The notes beneath the pieces were generated by a model. The model saw only the letters and a list, made by a program, of their open reading frames with translations, made no database searches and was not told where the DNA came from. A stretch of DNA of 64,000 nt. It comes from Alteromonas sp. RKMC-009. Its GTDB lineage: Bacteria > Pseudomonadota > Gammaproteobacteria > Enterobacterales > Alteromonadaceae. Below are positions 1-8,559 of this stretch, in pieces. The stretch lies in NCBI RefSeq assembly GCF_003584565.2, contig NZ_CP031010.1:1178001-1242000 (forward strand), read 5' to 3'. Positions within the stretch are counted from its first letter, which is position 1; each line of letters opens with the position of its first letter. The translations under genes and the position numbers were made by a program.

Positions 1-936
1 GGTGATTTGTTTATTGATTGCAGTGGTTTTAAAGCACTATTGCTGAACGGGTTTTATAATGTTCCTATGGTGTGCAGGCGTGATCAGTTGTTTAATGATG
101 CTGCGCTGGCACTTCAGGTGCCTTATCGTGACGAAAATGCGCCGGTAGCTTCAGCAACCGTAGCAACGGCACAAAAGCACGGTTGGATTTGGGATATTGC
201 CTTGTCCGGCCGCCGGGGTATTGGCCATGTATTTTCCCGCCAGTACTGCTCGGCTGATCAGGCTCAGGATGCACTGATGCAGTATGTGAAAAATGACCCG
301 CATCTGGATGCATCAAAAGCAGAGCCCCGGTTAATCACCTTTGAACCCGGTCACCGTTCTGTGTTCTGGCACCGCAACTGTGTAGCCATTGGCGTGTCAG
401 CCGGATTCGTGGAGCCTCTTGAAGCAACGGCGCTGGTGCTGGTGGAAAAATCCGTTGAATGGATAAGCCACCAGTTTCCCCGTTGCCGCAATGCCATGAC
501 GGTACTGGCTAAACGGTATAATGAAATCACCCACAGCCGGTGGGAAGAGATCATCGACTTTATCAAGCTGCATTACGTGTTGTCGTCCCGGGATGACAGT
601 GAATACTGGCGTGCTCACCGCGATGCAGCCTCAGTGCCGCAAAGCCTGAAAGACTCTCTGGCATTGTGGCAAACCCAGCCGCCCTGGCTTTACGAGAGCG
701 ATCGCCGTCTGGAGCTGTTTTCCTCAGCCAGTAAGCAATACGTGCTGATGGGCATGCAATCTACATTCGGTGAGGCGTGTACAGGCCTGTCGCAACATGA
801 AATGCGGGTGGCGGATAAGGCTTTAAATGATGTGCGACGCTCGACAGAGCAATTGCTGAATGGCTTACCTACCAACCGCGAGTTTTTGTCACGGCTGGCA
901 GGCGCAGTTAAAAAGGACTGCAGGGCTAGCGCTTAG
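1..936 (+). CDS. Flavin-dependent tryptophan halogenase, C-terminal part (5' end outside window)
   Basis: The reading frame is open from base 1 (residues GDLFIDCSGF), so the start lies left of the window and about 310 C-terminal residues are seen. Family landmarks are the FIDCSGF segment after the substrate region, the tryptophan halogenase W-x-W-x-I signature in the form GWIWDIALSG, and the flavin-binding C-terminal motif NCVAIGVSAGFVEPLEAT. Such enzymes chlorinate or brominate indoles using FADH2. In Alteromonadales they commonly sit in TonB-receptor/polysaccharide loci rather than antibiotic clusters, so the substrate here is open. The N-terminal FAD motif and the catalytic Lys cannot be checked. 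The 3' end overlaps the convergent DUF3703 gene by 11 bp. Confidence 0.9.
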   Translation, partial: GDLFIDCSGFKALLLNGFYNVPMVCRRDQLFNDAALALQVPYRDENAPVASATVATAQKHGWIWDIALSGRRGIGHVFSRQYCSADQAQDALMQYVKNDPHLDASKAEPRLITFEPGHRSVFWHRNCVAIGVSAGFVEPLEATALVLVEKSVEWISHQFPRCRNAMTVLAKRYNEITHSRWEEIIDFIKLHYVLSSRDDSEYWRAHRDAASVPQSLKDSLALWQTQPPWLYESDRRLELFSSASKQYVLMGMQSTFGEACTGLSQHEMRVADKALNDVRRSTEQLLNGLPTNREFLSRLAGAVKKDCRASA

Positions 937-1285
937 CCCCCGCTATTTTTTCAGCCAGAGCCTTAGAAACAGGCATAGGTTTAAACGCACTGACGTTTCC
1001 ACCGCCGGTGTTTCCCGCCGGGACCAGACCTGCAAAGGTCTTCGTGGCGGCGCCGGTGATACGTATGATCTGAGCAATCACTTCGCGGATGTCGGTTCGC
1101 TGCCAGGCCCACAGCAACATCAGAATATGAACACGGGTATGCCAGTACGTTGAAAGCTGCCCCAGCACATGTGCATTTTCCAGATGCTTAAATGCACTTT
1201 GCCACTGCCCGTTAATTTGTAAAGACCGGGCCATGACCAGTTCGCGGCGAACAGGCATGGCGATGTTTTTTGTAAAATTTCCCAT
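926..1285 (-). CDS. DUF3703 family protein, last gene of metal efflux operon
   Basis: A 119-residue soluble protein that I recognise as DUF3703. The core reads HLENAHVLGQ, followed by HTRVHILMLLWAWQR, the His/Trp-rich signature of this family. No signal peptide or membrane helix is visible. It starts 23 bp after the stop of the Cu/Zn permease and shares its strand, so it is probably the third gene of a merR-permease-DUF3703 operon. DUF3703 genes recur beside metal transporters, but the biochemical role is not known. A metal-handling accessory role is inferred from context only. Confidence 0.75.
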   Translation of the reverse strand: MGNFTKNIAMPVRRELVMARSLQINGQWQSAFKHLENAHVLGQLSTYWHTRVHILMLLWAWQRTDIREVIAQIIRITGAATKTFAGLVPAGNTGGGNVSAFKPMPVSKALAEKIAGAKR

Positions 1286-1308
1286 GTGATGGCTTCCTGT
1301 TCAGTTTT

Positions 1309-2565
1309 TTAATGACAGCTGCTTTGCATATTATTGCCGGAAAACCACTTGTCCTTCGCTGCCTGCCAGCTGTTACGTACCATCAGTGCGCCGAGCACTA
1401 CCGCACACAATGCGTAAAAGGCATTTACTGTTTCGCCGTGATGGTGGGCTCCCTCACCGGTGGGGATAAAAGATTGCCAGTTAAATGCCTCCACCGCCGC
1501 ATTCAGCAGGTAACCCAAACCGATGCTGGCTGTGAGAATGCAGAACAAATAGATGATAAGAGAGCGGCGGCCGAGTTCGCGGCCAATCATGCCCATGGTA
1601 GAAATATTGGTTGCCGGACCTGCAAGCAAAAACACCAGGATCGCACCGGGTGACAGGCCTGCAGACAGGAACCCAACGGCAAGAGGTGTTGATGCCGTTG
1701 CACAGATATACATAGGGATCCCGATCAGCGCCATGACCAGCATAGCCAGAAAACCATCGCCCCATTGGGTCAGAAAAGATACCGGTACCCAGGTCTGAAT
1801 GGCTGCAGCCAGCGTAAGGCCAATGAGTAACCACATGGTGATATCTTCCAGTAGTTTACCTGTAGCGAACTGCCAGATTTGAACGACTTTATTCTCTTTT
1901 TCTGATTCGACCTGAGTTGAGCTGCAACAGGAAGACGTTTCTGCAGGTGCCGGTGTAGTGACTTTCGTGTCACAGCAACTATTTTGCGCTGCAGGCTTTT
2001 CACTGCTGCAACAGGATTTAACCGGCGCAACCACTTCCGCTTTTGAGGCACAACAAGACGATACCGGTTCCTGCACCGGTGCTTTACTGCTGCAGCAACT
2101 ATCCTGCTCAACCTTTCCCGGGGTAGCAGATGAAGAAGAAATGTCCTGTTCGTCTTTCACAAACCACTTCACCATTAAACCGGTATAAATGGCGCTGAAG
2201 ATGGCTGCAACAGGGCGAACCACAGCGAACACGGGGCCGAGCAGGGCGTAGGAAACCGATATTGAATCTACTCCTGTTTCCGGTGTGGAAACGAGAAAGG
2301 ATGCGGTGGCCGGCTTCGAAGCACCGCTTCTTCTTAATCCCAGTGCGGCGGGAATGACTCCGCATGAGCACAGTGGTAATGGTGCACCGATGAAGGCAGA
2401 TTTTATCACCGCCCCCACGCTGTTCTTACCCATATGTTTCTGCAACAAGCTCACGGGGACGAGCTCGTGCATTATGCCGGCAACCAGTAAGCCCATGAGT
2501 AACCACGGCGCTGATTCCATAAACAGACCAAAGAAATTGGTGAGTAATAGCGTGATATCGTTCAT
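1309..2565 (-). CDS. SO_0444-type Cu/Zn efflux permease (DUF318/ArsP superfamily)
   Basis: A 418-residue integral membrane permease. The N-terminal membrane half carries the PLPLCSCGVIP motif typical of the DUF318/ArsP superfamily. The C-terminal half again has several helices (for example GIPMYICATASTPLAVGF). A hydrophilic central loop (about residues 155-215) carries five vicinal Cys pairs at about 157, 171, 185, 197 and 213, within repeats such as DSCCSSK, SSCCASK and KSCCSSE. This is the mark of the SO_0444 Cu/Zn efflux group. I place the start at MNDITLLL, because that ATG overlaps the stop of the merR gene in an ATGA junction, which implies translational coupling. Export of Zn/Cu/Cd is inferred from family and regulator. 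Confidence 0.85.
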   Translation of the reverse strand: MNDITLLLTNFFGLFMESAPWLLMGLLVAGIMHELVPVSLLQKHMGKNSVGAVIKSAFIGAPLPLCSCGVIPAALGLRRSGASKPATASFLVSTPETGVDSISVSYALLGPVFAVVRPVAAIFSAIYTGLMVKWFVKDEQDISSSSATPGKVEQDSCCSSKAPVQEPVSSCCASKAEVVAPVKSCCSSEKPAAQNSCCDTKVTTPAPAETSSCCSSTQVESEKENKVVQIWQFATGKLLEDITMWLLIGLTLAAAIQTWVPVSFLTQWGDGFLAMLVMALIGIPMYICATASTPLAVGFLSAGLSPGAILVFLLAGPATNISTMGMIGRELGRRSLIIYLFCILTASIGLGYLLNAAVEAFNWQSFIPTGEGAHHHGETVNAFYALCAVVLGALMVRNSWQAAKDKWFSGNNMQSSCH

Positions 2566-2987
2566 AGCGGTTTTTCTGAGTCCAGTAGTTGTAGAATCGT
2601 GCAATGCTGAGCACTTTCAGGTCCGCCATCGCACAAATTATTCATTTGAAGCAGAGACTGACGGATTCGCTCAAGTTCATTAATTTTAGCAGTCACTTGC
2701 TGCAGCTTTTGTTCGGTGACTTTCTTTACCTCGCCACAGGTGTGGGTATCAGGATGCAGTTTCAGCTCCATGAGTTCGCTGATTTCATTCAGCGTGAAAC
2801 CCACCGTTTTGGTACGCTGAATAAACAAAAGCTTTTCCACGTCGTCTGCAGAATACAGGCGATAACCTGCATCAGAGCGTTCGGAAGGCGTTAGCAAACC
2901 CTTGCTCTCGTAAAAGCGAATGGTGTCGTTACTCAGGTCAGTCAGGCGGGCCAGTTCGCCTATTTTCAGCAAGTCTGATTTTTTCAT
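2562..2987 (-). CDS. MerR-family metal-responsive regulator (ZntR-like)
   Basis: A 141-residue regulator. The N-terminal winged helix reads KIGELARLTDLSNDTIRFYE, then comes a dimerisation helix, then a C-terminal metal loop. Cys84 lies in HTCGEVKK, with Cys119 and Cys129 in a CDGG...HC segment; these align with the zinc-ligand cysteines 79, 114 and 124 of E. coli ZntR. The second-site ligands Cys115 and His119 of ZntR appear as Asp120 and Glu124, so metal selectivity may differ (the three-Cys layout recalls CadR/PbrR). The start at MKKSDLLK is chosen because the MerR-type promoter lies directly upstream; an earlier GTG-like start would lie inside the promoter. It is coupled to the downstream permease by an ATGA overlap. 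Confidence 0.88.
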   Translation of the reverse strand: MKKSDLLKIGELARLTDLSNDTIRFYESKGLLTPSERSDAGYRLYSADDVEKLLFIQRTKTVGFTLNEISELMELKLHPDTHTCGEVKKVTEQKLQQVTAKINELERIRQSLLQMNNLCDGGPESAQHCTILQLLDSEKPL

Positions 2988-2994
2988 AGTGCTT

Positions 2995-3026
2995 ACTATA
3001 AACCCTGGAGTTAACTCCAGAGTCAA
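2995..3026 (-). promoter_or_regulatory. MerR-type promoter with 20-bp spacer and ZntR-like operator
   Basis: On the minus strand a -35 TTGACT (3026-3021) and a -10 TATAGT (3000-2995) are separated by exactly 20 bp. That is the over-long spacer that defines MerR-controlled promoters. The spacer contains a perfect 16-bp palindrome CTGGAGTTAACTCCAG (3005-3020), very close to the known ZntR operator CTGGAGTCGACTCCAG. Only seven bases separate the -10 from the merR ATG (2987), so the transcript should begin at or next to the start codon. Confidence 0.88.
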
Positions 3027-3165
3027 ATGTTTTTACATAAATATAGAAGCCGGATCAGCGTAGACGGGGATTTATAGATAACGGGAGGAAATTACACGAT
3101 TTACCGGCTGGCAATTTTACTTGCTTCGTTTAGTTTATCCGGACAGCGAATCCGTCTGTGATTCA

Positions 3166-3187
3166 ATCTATACAAAACTGTATAGAT
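3166..3187. promoter_or_regulatory. Inverted repeat upstream of PepSY-RR-HK operon
   Basis: Perfect 8-bp arms, ATCTATAC (3166-3173) and GTATAGAT (3180-3187), flank a 6-bp spacer about 79 bp upstream of the PepSY start codon. The site sits in the intergenic region between the divergent merR and PepSY genes. It looks like a regulator-binding site rather than a terminator, because it is AT-rich and lacks a T tract. The ligand is unknown; autoregulation by the adjacent response regulator is one option. Confidence 0.45.
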
Positions 3188-3265
3188 CCGGCAATGATGT
3201 CGCAATATGCAGTGTGGCAGTCTGTTAACTCCGGCACACCTTGTGTCATTAACAGGAGATATCCC

Positions 3266-3562
3266 ATGCAAAACGCAATTAAACATTTCATTATTCCGGC
3301 AACATTGATTTTAGCCAGCGCCGGTGCCAGCGCTGACAACGATGATATCCGCGCTTTCCATGAAGCAAAGATCACTCTGCAACAGGCCATTGAAGCGGCC
3401 GTAAAACATCATGGTGGCCAACCTTTTGAAGCATCTATTGATGACGACAGTTTCAGCCCTGCCTATGAAGTGTCTGTGGTTAAACGTAGCCGGGTATTTG
3501 ATATCAGAGTGGATGCACTCAGTGGTGAAGTTACAGGTATCAGAGAGGACTATGACGATTAA
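3266..3562 (+). CDS. Periplasmic PepSY-domain protein
   Basis: A 98-residue exported protein. A signal peptide (about residues 1-23, ending near ASAGASA/DN) is followed by a single PepSY-type domain with ITLQQAIEAAVKHHGG, a YEVSVVK strand and RVDALSGEVTGI. The start is set by a good ribosome site (AGGAG, 8 bases before the ATG). It stands 42 bp upstream of a response regulator and kinase. Small PepSY proteins in this position often accompany two-component systems for metals or envelope stress, but the ligand cannot be read from sequence. Confidence 0.75.
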   Translation: MQNAIKHFIIPATLILASAGASADNDDIRAFHEAKITLQQAIEAAVKHHGGQPFEASIDDDSFSPAYEVSVVKRSRVFDIRVDALSGEVTGIREDYDD

Positions 3563-3604
3563 GGCATGGCAAAACCATTTTTACAAACCCGCTAAGGAGG
3601 GCTG

Positions 3605-4285
3605 ATGCGCGTCTTACTTGCTGAAGACGATAAGGATACCGCCGCATTTATTGTGAGAGGTTTGCAGGAACATGGTCATGTGACTGACCATGTCACCTGC
3701 GGGCCCGATGCTCTGTTGTCAGGTATTGAACAGGAATACGATGTTATGGTATTCGACCGGATGATGCCCGGACTTGACGGGCTGTCTCTGTTAAAAAGTT
3801 TACGGGTAGCGGGAAATACCACGCCTGCCATATTTCTGACTGCGGTCAGCGGCATCCATGATCGTGTAGAGGGGCTGGCTGTGGCGGAAGATTATCTGGT
3901 AAAACCTTTTGCATTTGCTGAGTTATATGCCCGCCTTTGCAGTCTGACGCGCAGGCCCGTACTTAAAACTGAATCAACCGCACTGATGTGTGGTGATTTA
4001 GCAATGAATTTACTGACAAGAACCATTACCCGCGGGAAAAGAGCGCTGCAGCTTCAGCCCACAGAATTCAGGTTGCTGGAGTATTTCCTTCGTAATCAGG
4101 GGCAGGTTATTACCAGAACCATGTTGCTGGAATCCGTGTGGGATTTACACTTCGATCCAAAAACAAATGTTGTGGAAACTCATATCAGCCGGCTACGTGC
4201 CAAGTTAAACGATGGCAACGAGCCCTGCTTGCTGCGGACAGTCAGAGGTGCGGGGTATATTCTTGATAAACCGTCTGCTTCATAA
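3605..4285 (+). CDS. OmpR/PhoB-family response regulator
   Basis: A 226-residue regulator. The receiver domain (1-115) has the acidic pocket AEDD, the phospho-acceptor Asp in MVFDRMMPG and Lys in LVKPF. The winged-helix domain (about 125-222) contains LQPTEFRLLEYFLRNQGQVI and the C-terminal TVRGAGYIL. A strong AAGGAGG lies 5 bases before the ATG. One oddity is that the usual GLxxGAxDYLxKPF stretch is one residue short (GLAVAEDYLVKPF), as if a Gly codon were deleted in the beta4-alpha4 loop. The downstream kinase overlaps the 3' end, so the two are translationally coupled. The regulon is unknown. Confidence 0.9.
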   Translation: MRVLLAEDDKDTAAFIVRGLQEHGHVTDHVTCGPDALLSGIEQEYDVMVFDRMMPGLDGLSLLKSLRVAGNTTPAIFLTAVSGIHDRVEGLAVAEDYLVKPFAFAELYARLCSLTRRPVLKTESTALMCGDLAMNLLTRTITRGKRALQLQPTEFRLLEYFLRNQGQVITRTMLLESVWDLHFDPKTNVVETHISRLRAKLNDGNEPCLLRTVRGAGYILDKPSAS

Positions 4286-5603
4286 CAAAGGGTTCCGCCT
4301 TCTTATCATCACCACGGCGTGCTTCAGTCTTGCCTGTATCTTGTTGGGATTATTTATTTCTGTGCGGATGCAAAACACCCTGGAATCCCAAATCCGGACC
4401 CATATTTTGCAGGAAGCGCGCAGTTTACTTGTTGATTACGAACAGGACGGGCTACCGGAATTGCTGCATGATGTAAGGGAAAGGTTTGAGCTGCGGGATA
4501 TCGATAATTTGCTCCACGCGCTCAGAAGCCCTGACGGGAAAGTGCTGTTTGACAAAGATATTGTACATGAAAGGAGTAGTGAGGACTGGTATCACACCAG
4601 CCGTAATCCGGCGGTGCTTGTTAACGTCACCCGGTTAGAAAATGGTTATGCTCTGTTTGTCGGTGAACGGTTAACTGCCATCGACGATCTGAAGGTTTTG
4701 TTGCGAAACAATGTGTTGTTATTTCTCGGCTGTACGGTGCTTCTGAGCCTGGTAACAGGATTGCTTGTTACCCGTAATTTTATGGCCAGAGTTGATGAGG
4801 TCACCACGGCGACCCGCCTGGTTGGCCGGCATTCATTGTCAAACCGGCTTCCGGTTTCACCGGCGAATGATGATTTTGACCGGCTGGCGGTGGCAATAAA
4901 CGGAATGCTGGAAAGAATTGAAACGCTGGTGCATGAGATTCGTCACGTAACCAACAGTGTTGCACATGATTTACGTACGCCCTTATCGCGGGTAAGACAA
5001 GAACTTGAACTGCTGTCCGCCACAAGTGATAAAGACGCTGCCAGAATAGAACGTACTGTCTCTATGCTCGACGGTACGTTGAGTACGTTTACTGCCATGC
5101 TGCAACTGGCTGAGCTTGAATCGGATCCCGTTCCGCGACAACTTCAGACAGTTTCTTTGAGCAATCTTGTGACTAATATTGTGGACTTGTACAGGCCTGA
5201 TGCTGAGGAAAAGGGACAGACACTGCTGTTACAGGAAGGCCAGATCCCTGATATGCGTGGTGACCCGTCACTATTAAATCAGCTTATTGTTAATTTAGTC
5301 GAAAATGCCATTAGCTACAGTGGTGAAAACAGTACAGTCAGGATTGAACTGAGCAAAGATAATCATGACAACATTATTTTGAAAGTCAGTGATAATGGTC
5401 CCGGCGTATCTGTTAATGATGCAGAAAAATTGCTTCAGCCATTTTTCAGGGCTGACAGGAGCAGAACCACATCAGGCACAGGACTGGGCCTGAGTATTGT
5501 TAAGGCGATTGCCTCCTTGCACAACGGCGAAGTAAAACTTAACACCGCCGGGCAGGGGCTTGGAGTGGAAGTAACATTCAGGCGGCAATTTAATAGCGGG
5601 TGA
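4263..5603 (+). CDS. Two-component sensor histidine kinase
   Basis: A 446-residue kinase. A first membrane helix (LLIITTACFSLACILLGLF) is followed by a periplasmic sensor of about 110 residues, a second helix (VLLFLGCTVLLSLVTGLLV) and a HAMP domain. A HisKA box follows with the phospho-His in SVAHDLRTPLSRVRQ, then an HATPase with N box NQLIVNLVENAISYS, G1 DNGPGV and G2 GTGLGLSIVK. I chose the TTG at 4263, which overlaps the response regulator by 23 bp. An ATG at 4212 is also in frame, but it would add 17 residues that only mirror the regulator's coding sequence. It is the partner of the adjacent response regulator; the signal is unknown. Confidence 0.88.
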   Translation: MINRLLHNKGFRLLIITTACFSLACILLGLFISVRMQNTLESQIRTHILQEARSLLVDYEQDGLPELLHDVRERFELRDIDNLLHALRSPDGKVLFDKDIVHERSSEDWYHTSRNPAVLVNVTRLENGYALFVGERLTAIDDLKVLLRNNVLLFLGCTVLLSLVTGLLVTRNFMARVDEVTTATRLVGRHSLSNRLPVSPANDDFDRLAVAINGMLERIETLVHEIRHVTNSVAHDLRTPLSRVRQELELLSATSDKDAARIERTVSMLDGTLSTFTAMLQLAELESDPVPRQLQTVSLSNLVTNIVDLYRPDAEEKGQTLLLQEGQIPDMRGDPSLLNQLIVNLVENAISYSGENSTVRIELSKDNHDNIILKVSDNGPGVSVNDAEKLLQPFFRADRSRTTSGTGLGLSIVKAIASLHNGEVKLNTAGQGLGVEVTFRRQFNSG

Positions 5604-5622
5604 GTTTCCCTTCCATGTTCCA

Positions 5623-6480
5623 TCAGGATATTTGTACATACTGCTTCTTTAATTTTTCCGGCAGGTAAGCCATTGTCGTGTTGTAGCCGGTTTCGAATAG
5701 CGCTTCTTTGTCAGCGCCGTTGGCATCAAAGTCCACGGCGGAGACCTCTCCGGTATCAATCAAAATAGTGCGCTGCCAGAATTCAGCGTGTACGTACTCC
5801 CTTGCCAGTGCCGACATAAAAGTACGGATTAACAGCATGACATAAGTGGGCAGGGCGAAACGGGCTTTCTTCTTGCCCAGGTTCTCTTTTTTCTGACGGC
5901 TTTGCAAGCGGAAGCAGACCGAAGGGGTTCCGTCCTGCTGCCAGTCACGAAACAGTGCGTCCTCAGACAGTACCGCGCCGTCCACCAGTAATTTATCTTC
6001 GAATTGTTTGAAGGCAAAAATGAGGGGGATCGACATGGAAGCCCTTACTGCAGCGGAGACTTTCACATCCGGTGTTTCTGTCGCATTAAACAGCGCCGGA
6101 CCGCCGCCGTTCACATCTGTGGCCAGAATATGTAAAGGATAGTTGATGGTTGAAAAGGTGACGCCGTCGAGCTGCTCATCCAGCCATTGTTCGAAAATAT
6201 CTCCCGATGCCAGGCCGCCTTCACGTAACAGTCGCCACAAAGAAAAATCAGCAAACTGACGGAAGTCAGTATTCAGTGCCAGATGCTTCATTTCGGTTAC
6301 TGTGAAGCCCCGTGCGTACATTGCCGCAATGATAGAGCCGCCGGATACGCCCACAATAGTGTTGTGTTTTACGTTAAGGTCGTCGAGTGCCTGTAATATA
6401 CCTATGTGAGCAGGCAGCCGTGTACCGCCGCCGGATAAAATGGGAACGATTTGCTTGGGGAATATTCTGGATACAGACAT
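5623..6480 (-). CDS. Patatin-like phospholipase (RssA-like)
   Basis: A 285-residue cytosolic-looking hydrolase of the patatin family. It shows the oxyanion loop SGGGTRLPAHIG, the nucleophile elbow GVSGGS and the Asp of the Ser-Asp dyad in VDGAVLSED. The oxyanion motif departs slightly from the usual GGGxRG (Leu replaces the last Gly). No signal peptide is apparent. It is monocistronic, convergent with the kinase gene and upstream of the ABC-F gene on the same strand. Lipid acyl hydrolase activity is a family inference and the substrate is unknown. Confidence 0.85.
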   Translation of the reverse strand: MSVSRIFPKQIVPILSGGGTRLPAHIGILQALDDLNVKHNTIVGVSGGSIIAAMYARGFTVTEMKHLALNTDFRQFADFSLWRLLREGGLASGDIFEQWLDEQLDGVTFSTINYPLHILATDVNGGGPALFNATETPDVKVSAAVRASMSIPLIFAFKQFEDKLLVDGAVLSEDALFRDWQQDGTPSVCFRLQSRQKKENLGKKKARFALPTYVMLLIRTFMSALAREYVHAEFWQRTILIDTGEVSAVDFDANGADKEALFETGYNTTMAYLPEKLKKQYVQIS

Positions 6481-6581
6481 ACACCATCACCTTTTTCACC
6501 TTATACAAAGCATAGTTCAAGGTTGAAAAAGGCGACAGTTTCCGCTGTGTGATAAGCGCTTTTCAGTTATTAAATTTAATA

Positions 6582-8174
6582 CTAAACGGCAGCGCTGTGA
6601 GCGAGGAACTCTTCGTAGGTACCTTCGAAATGATTGATTTTCTGATCTTTAATTTCGATAACCTGGGTGGCCAGTGAAGAGACAAATTCACGGTCGTGGC
6701 TGACAAAAATTACAGTGCCGTCGTAGTTTGCCAGAGCATTATTCAGTGCCTCAATAGATTCCATATCAAGGTGGTTAGTAGGCTCGTCCATTACCAGTAC
6801 ATTGATATCCTGCAGCATTAACTTGCCAAACAACAGACGGTTTTTCTCACCACCGGAGCAAACACTCACTTTCTTATTGAAATCATCAGAGGTAAACAGC
6901 AAACGACCCAGCATGGCTTTAACCTGCAGATCATCATGCTTTGGTCCGCGCCACTGGCTCATCCATTCAAATAAAGTCAGATCGTTGGCAAAGTCACGGT
7001 TGCTGTCCTGAGGAACGTAACCTACTTCAGCGTTTTCTGCCCACTTTACCATGCCCTCATTGGCGTCCAGTTCGTTGATCAGACATTTCAGCAGGGTGGT
7101 TTTGCCGGCACCGTTTTCACCGATAATGGCCAGGCGGGCTCCCGCTTCTAAAAGCAAATTACCGTTACTGAAAAGTGGCAATTCAGGGAAGCCGTGCCCC
7201 AGGTCTTCAAGAGTAATCGCCAGACGGTGCAGCTTCTTGTGCTGTTTAAAAATGATGTATGGCTTACGGCGGCTGGACGCTTTAATCTCGTTCAGCTCAA
7301 TTTTCTCAAGACGCTTTGCCCGTGAAGTTGCCTGCTTGGCTTTTGAGGCGTTAGCTGAGAAGCGGGCTACGAAACTTTGCAGCTCTTCAATCTCTGCCTT
7401 TTTCTTATCATTTTCATGATGGAGCTGTTCCAGCGCAGCGGCAGCGGCTTCTGAGAAATCGTCATAGTTACCGGGATAAATACGTAATTCACCGTAATCA
7501 ATATCGGCCATGTGAGTACAGACGGAATTTAAGAAGTGACGATCGTGAGAAATAATGATCATCGTAGACTTACGCTTGTTGAGCTCTTCAGCCAGCCAGT
7601 TGATGGTGTAGATATCGAGGTTGTTAGTCGGTTCGTCCAGTAGCAGAATATCCGGATCGGCAAATAACGCCTGTGCCAGTAAAACACGAACTTTTTTACC
7701 CGGCGCGACTTCCTTCATCAGACCAAAGTGATAGTCTTCCTCAATGCCGGCAGCAATTAAGATATCTCCAGCACGGGCTTCGGCGGTATAACCATCCATT
7801 TCAGCAAAACGGGTTTCCAGATCGGCAACACGCATACCGTCTTCTTCACTCATGTCTGCTTTGCTGTAAATCTCGTCACGTTCCTGCTTCACTTCCCACA
7901 GTTCGTTATCTCCCATGATCACAGCATCAACCACCGACATTTCTTCGAAGGCGAATTGATCCTGATTCAGGATCCCTAGCTTAGTGCCCGGGGCGAGTGA
8001 TACATTCCCGGCGGAAGGGGTAAGCTTGCCGCTTAAAATTTTCATGAAGGTTGACTTACCACAGCCATTCGCGCCAATCAGGCCGTAGCGATTGCCGTTA
8101 CCGAACTTAGCGGAGATATTTTCGAACAAAGGCGCAGAGCCAAACTGCATGGTGATATTGGCGGTGGTGATCAC
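6582..8174 (-). CDS. ybiT: ABC-F family ATPase, YbiT-like
   Basis: A 530-residue duplicated ATPase without membrane segments, so an ABC-F ribosome-associated protein rather than a transporter. The first nucleotide domain has Walker [10 protein letters not shown] and Walker [13 protein letters not shown], with a degenerate signature ([11 protein letters not shown]) as in E. coli YbiT. The second has [20 protein letters not shown] and [13 protein letters not shown] charged linker (about 245-320) with [20 protein letters not shown] sequence joins them. The GTG start at 8174 gives an N-terminus matching YbiT ([20 protein letters not shown]). A further 43 in-frame upstream codons do not resemble the family. 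Confidence 0.9.
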   Translation of the reverse strand: MITTANITMQFGSAPLFENISAKFGNGNRYGLIGANGCGKSTFMKILSGKLTPSAGNVSLAPGTKLGILNQDQFAFEEMSVVDAVIMGDNELWEVKQERDEIYSKADMSEEDGMRVADLETRFAEMDGYTAEARAGDILIAAGIEEDYHFGLMKEVAPGKKVRVLLAQALFADPDILLLDEPTNNLDIYTINWLAEELNKRKSTMIIISHDRHFLNSVCTHMADIDYGELRIYPGNYDDFSEAAAAALEQLHHENDKKKAEIEELQSFVARFSANASKAKQATSRAKRLEKIELNEIKASSRRKPYIIFKQHKKLHRLAITLEDLGHGFPELPLFSNGNLLLEAGARLAIIGENGAGKTTLLKCLINELDANEGMVKWAENAEVGYVPQDSNRDFANDLTLFEWMSQWRGPKHDDLQVKAMLGRLLFTSDDFNKKVSVCSGGEKNRLLFGKLMLQDINVLVMDEPTNHLDMESIEALNNALANYDGTVIFVSHDREFVSSLATQVIEIKDQKINHFEGTYEEFLAHSAAV

Positions 8175-8378
8175 AACAAATTCCCGGAAAACAAAAAAGA
8201 GGTACACGTGAGTGCATTCAAGGCCGCGCAATATAAAGAATCCTGCCGGCTGTGTCGAGGTTAAACTGGCTAAAAGTCGCGCAATAGCGCACCGGTGGGT
8301 CAATCTGTCACGAAGGTGACTGAAATGTTAAAAAAATGAGAATGCCATTGACCTTTATTTGACCGTGTCGTAATGTAA

Positions 8379-8392
8379 TGAAAGCGCTTTCA
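8379..8392. promoter_or_regulatory. LacI-family operator 1 upstream of GH16
   Basis: A perfect 14-bp palindrome, TGAAAGCGCTTTCA, with the central GCGC typical of LacI/CcpA-type operators. It lies about 170 bp upstream of the laminarinase gene. The same core recurs at 8453-8470 and twice between the GH3 and GH1 genes. Confidence 0.75.
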
Positions 8393-8452
8393 TAATCAGC
8401 GGGAATGGAATTCAATCGCGCTCAACTGAACAGTGCTTTCTTTTTGAGAAGA

Positions 8453-8470
8453 TTTGTAAGCGCTTACAAA
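8453..8470. promoter_or_regulatory. LacI-family operator 2 upstream of GH16
   Basis: An 18-bp perfect palindrome, TTTGTAAGCGCTTACAAA, 76 bp centre-to-centre from operator 1 and about 90 bp before the GH16 start codon. Two operators in one leader would allow looping repression by the LacI protein encoded at 25788-26798. Confidence 0.78.
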
Positions 8471-8559
8471 ATTAATTCGACCGCACAGACGGGACGAAAA
8501 CTAAAGACAAATTTCCGGCAACGCCTGCTTGCCGGAAGTTGAAAACAGGGCTGAACACA

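Noticed and set aside
1..936. Tryptophan halogenase as evidence of an antibiotic biosynthetic cluster
   Set aside because: No NRPS, PKS or tailoring genes follow; the neighbours are a metal efflux operon. The gene family occurs in Alteromonadales outside such clusters.
4212..4262. Upstream ATG start for the first histidine kinase
   Set aside because: The extra 17 residues lie within conserved response-regulator coding sequence in another frame and do not resemble a kinase N-terminus.
6551..6564. GATAAGCGCTTTTC, similar to the LacI operators
   Set aside because: Imperfect palindrome, located between the 3' end of the ABC-F gene and the patatin promoter, with no beta-glucan gene nearby.
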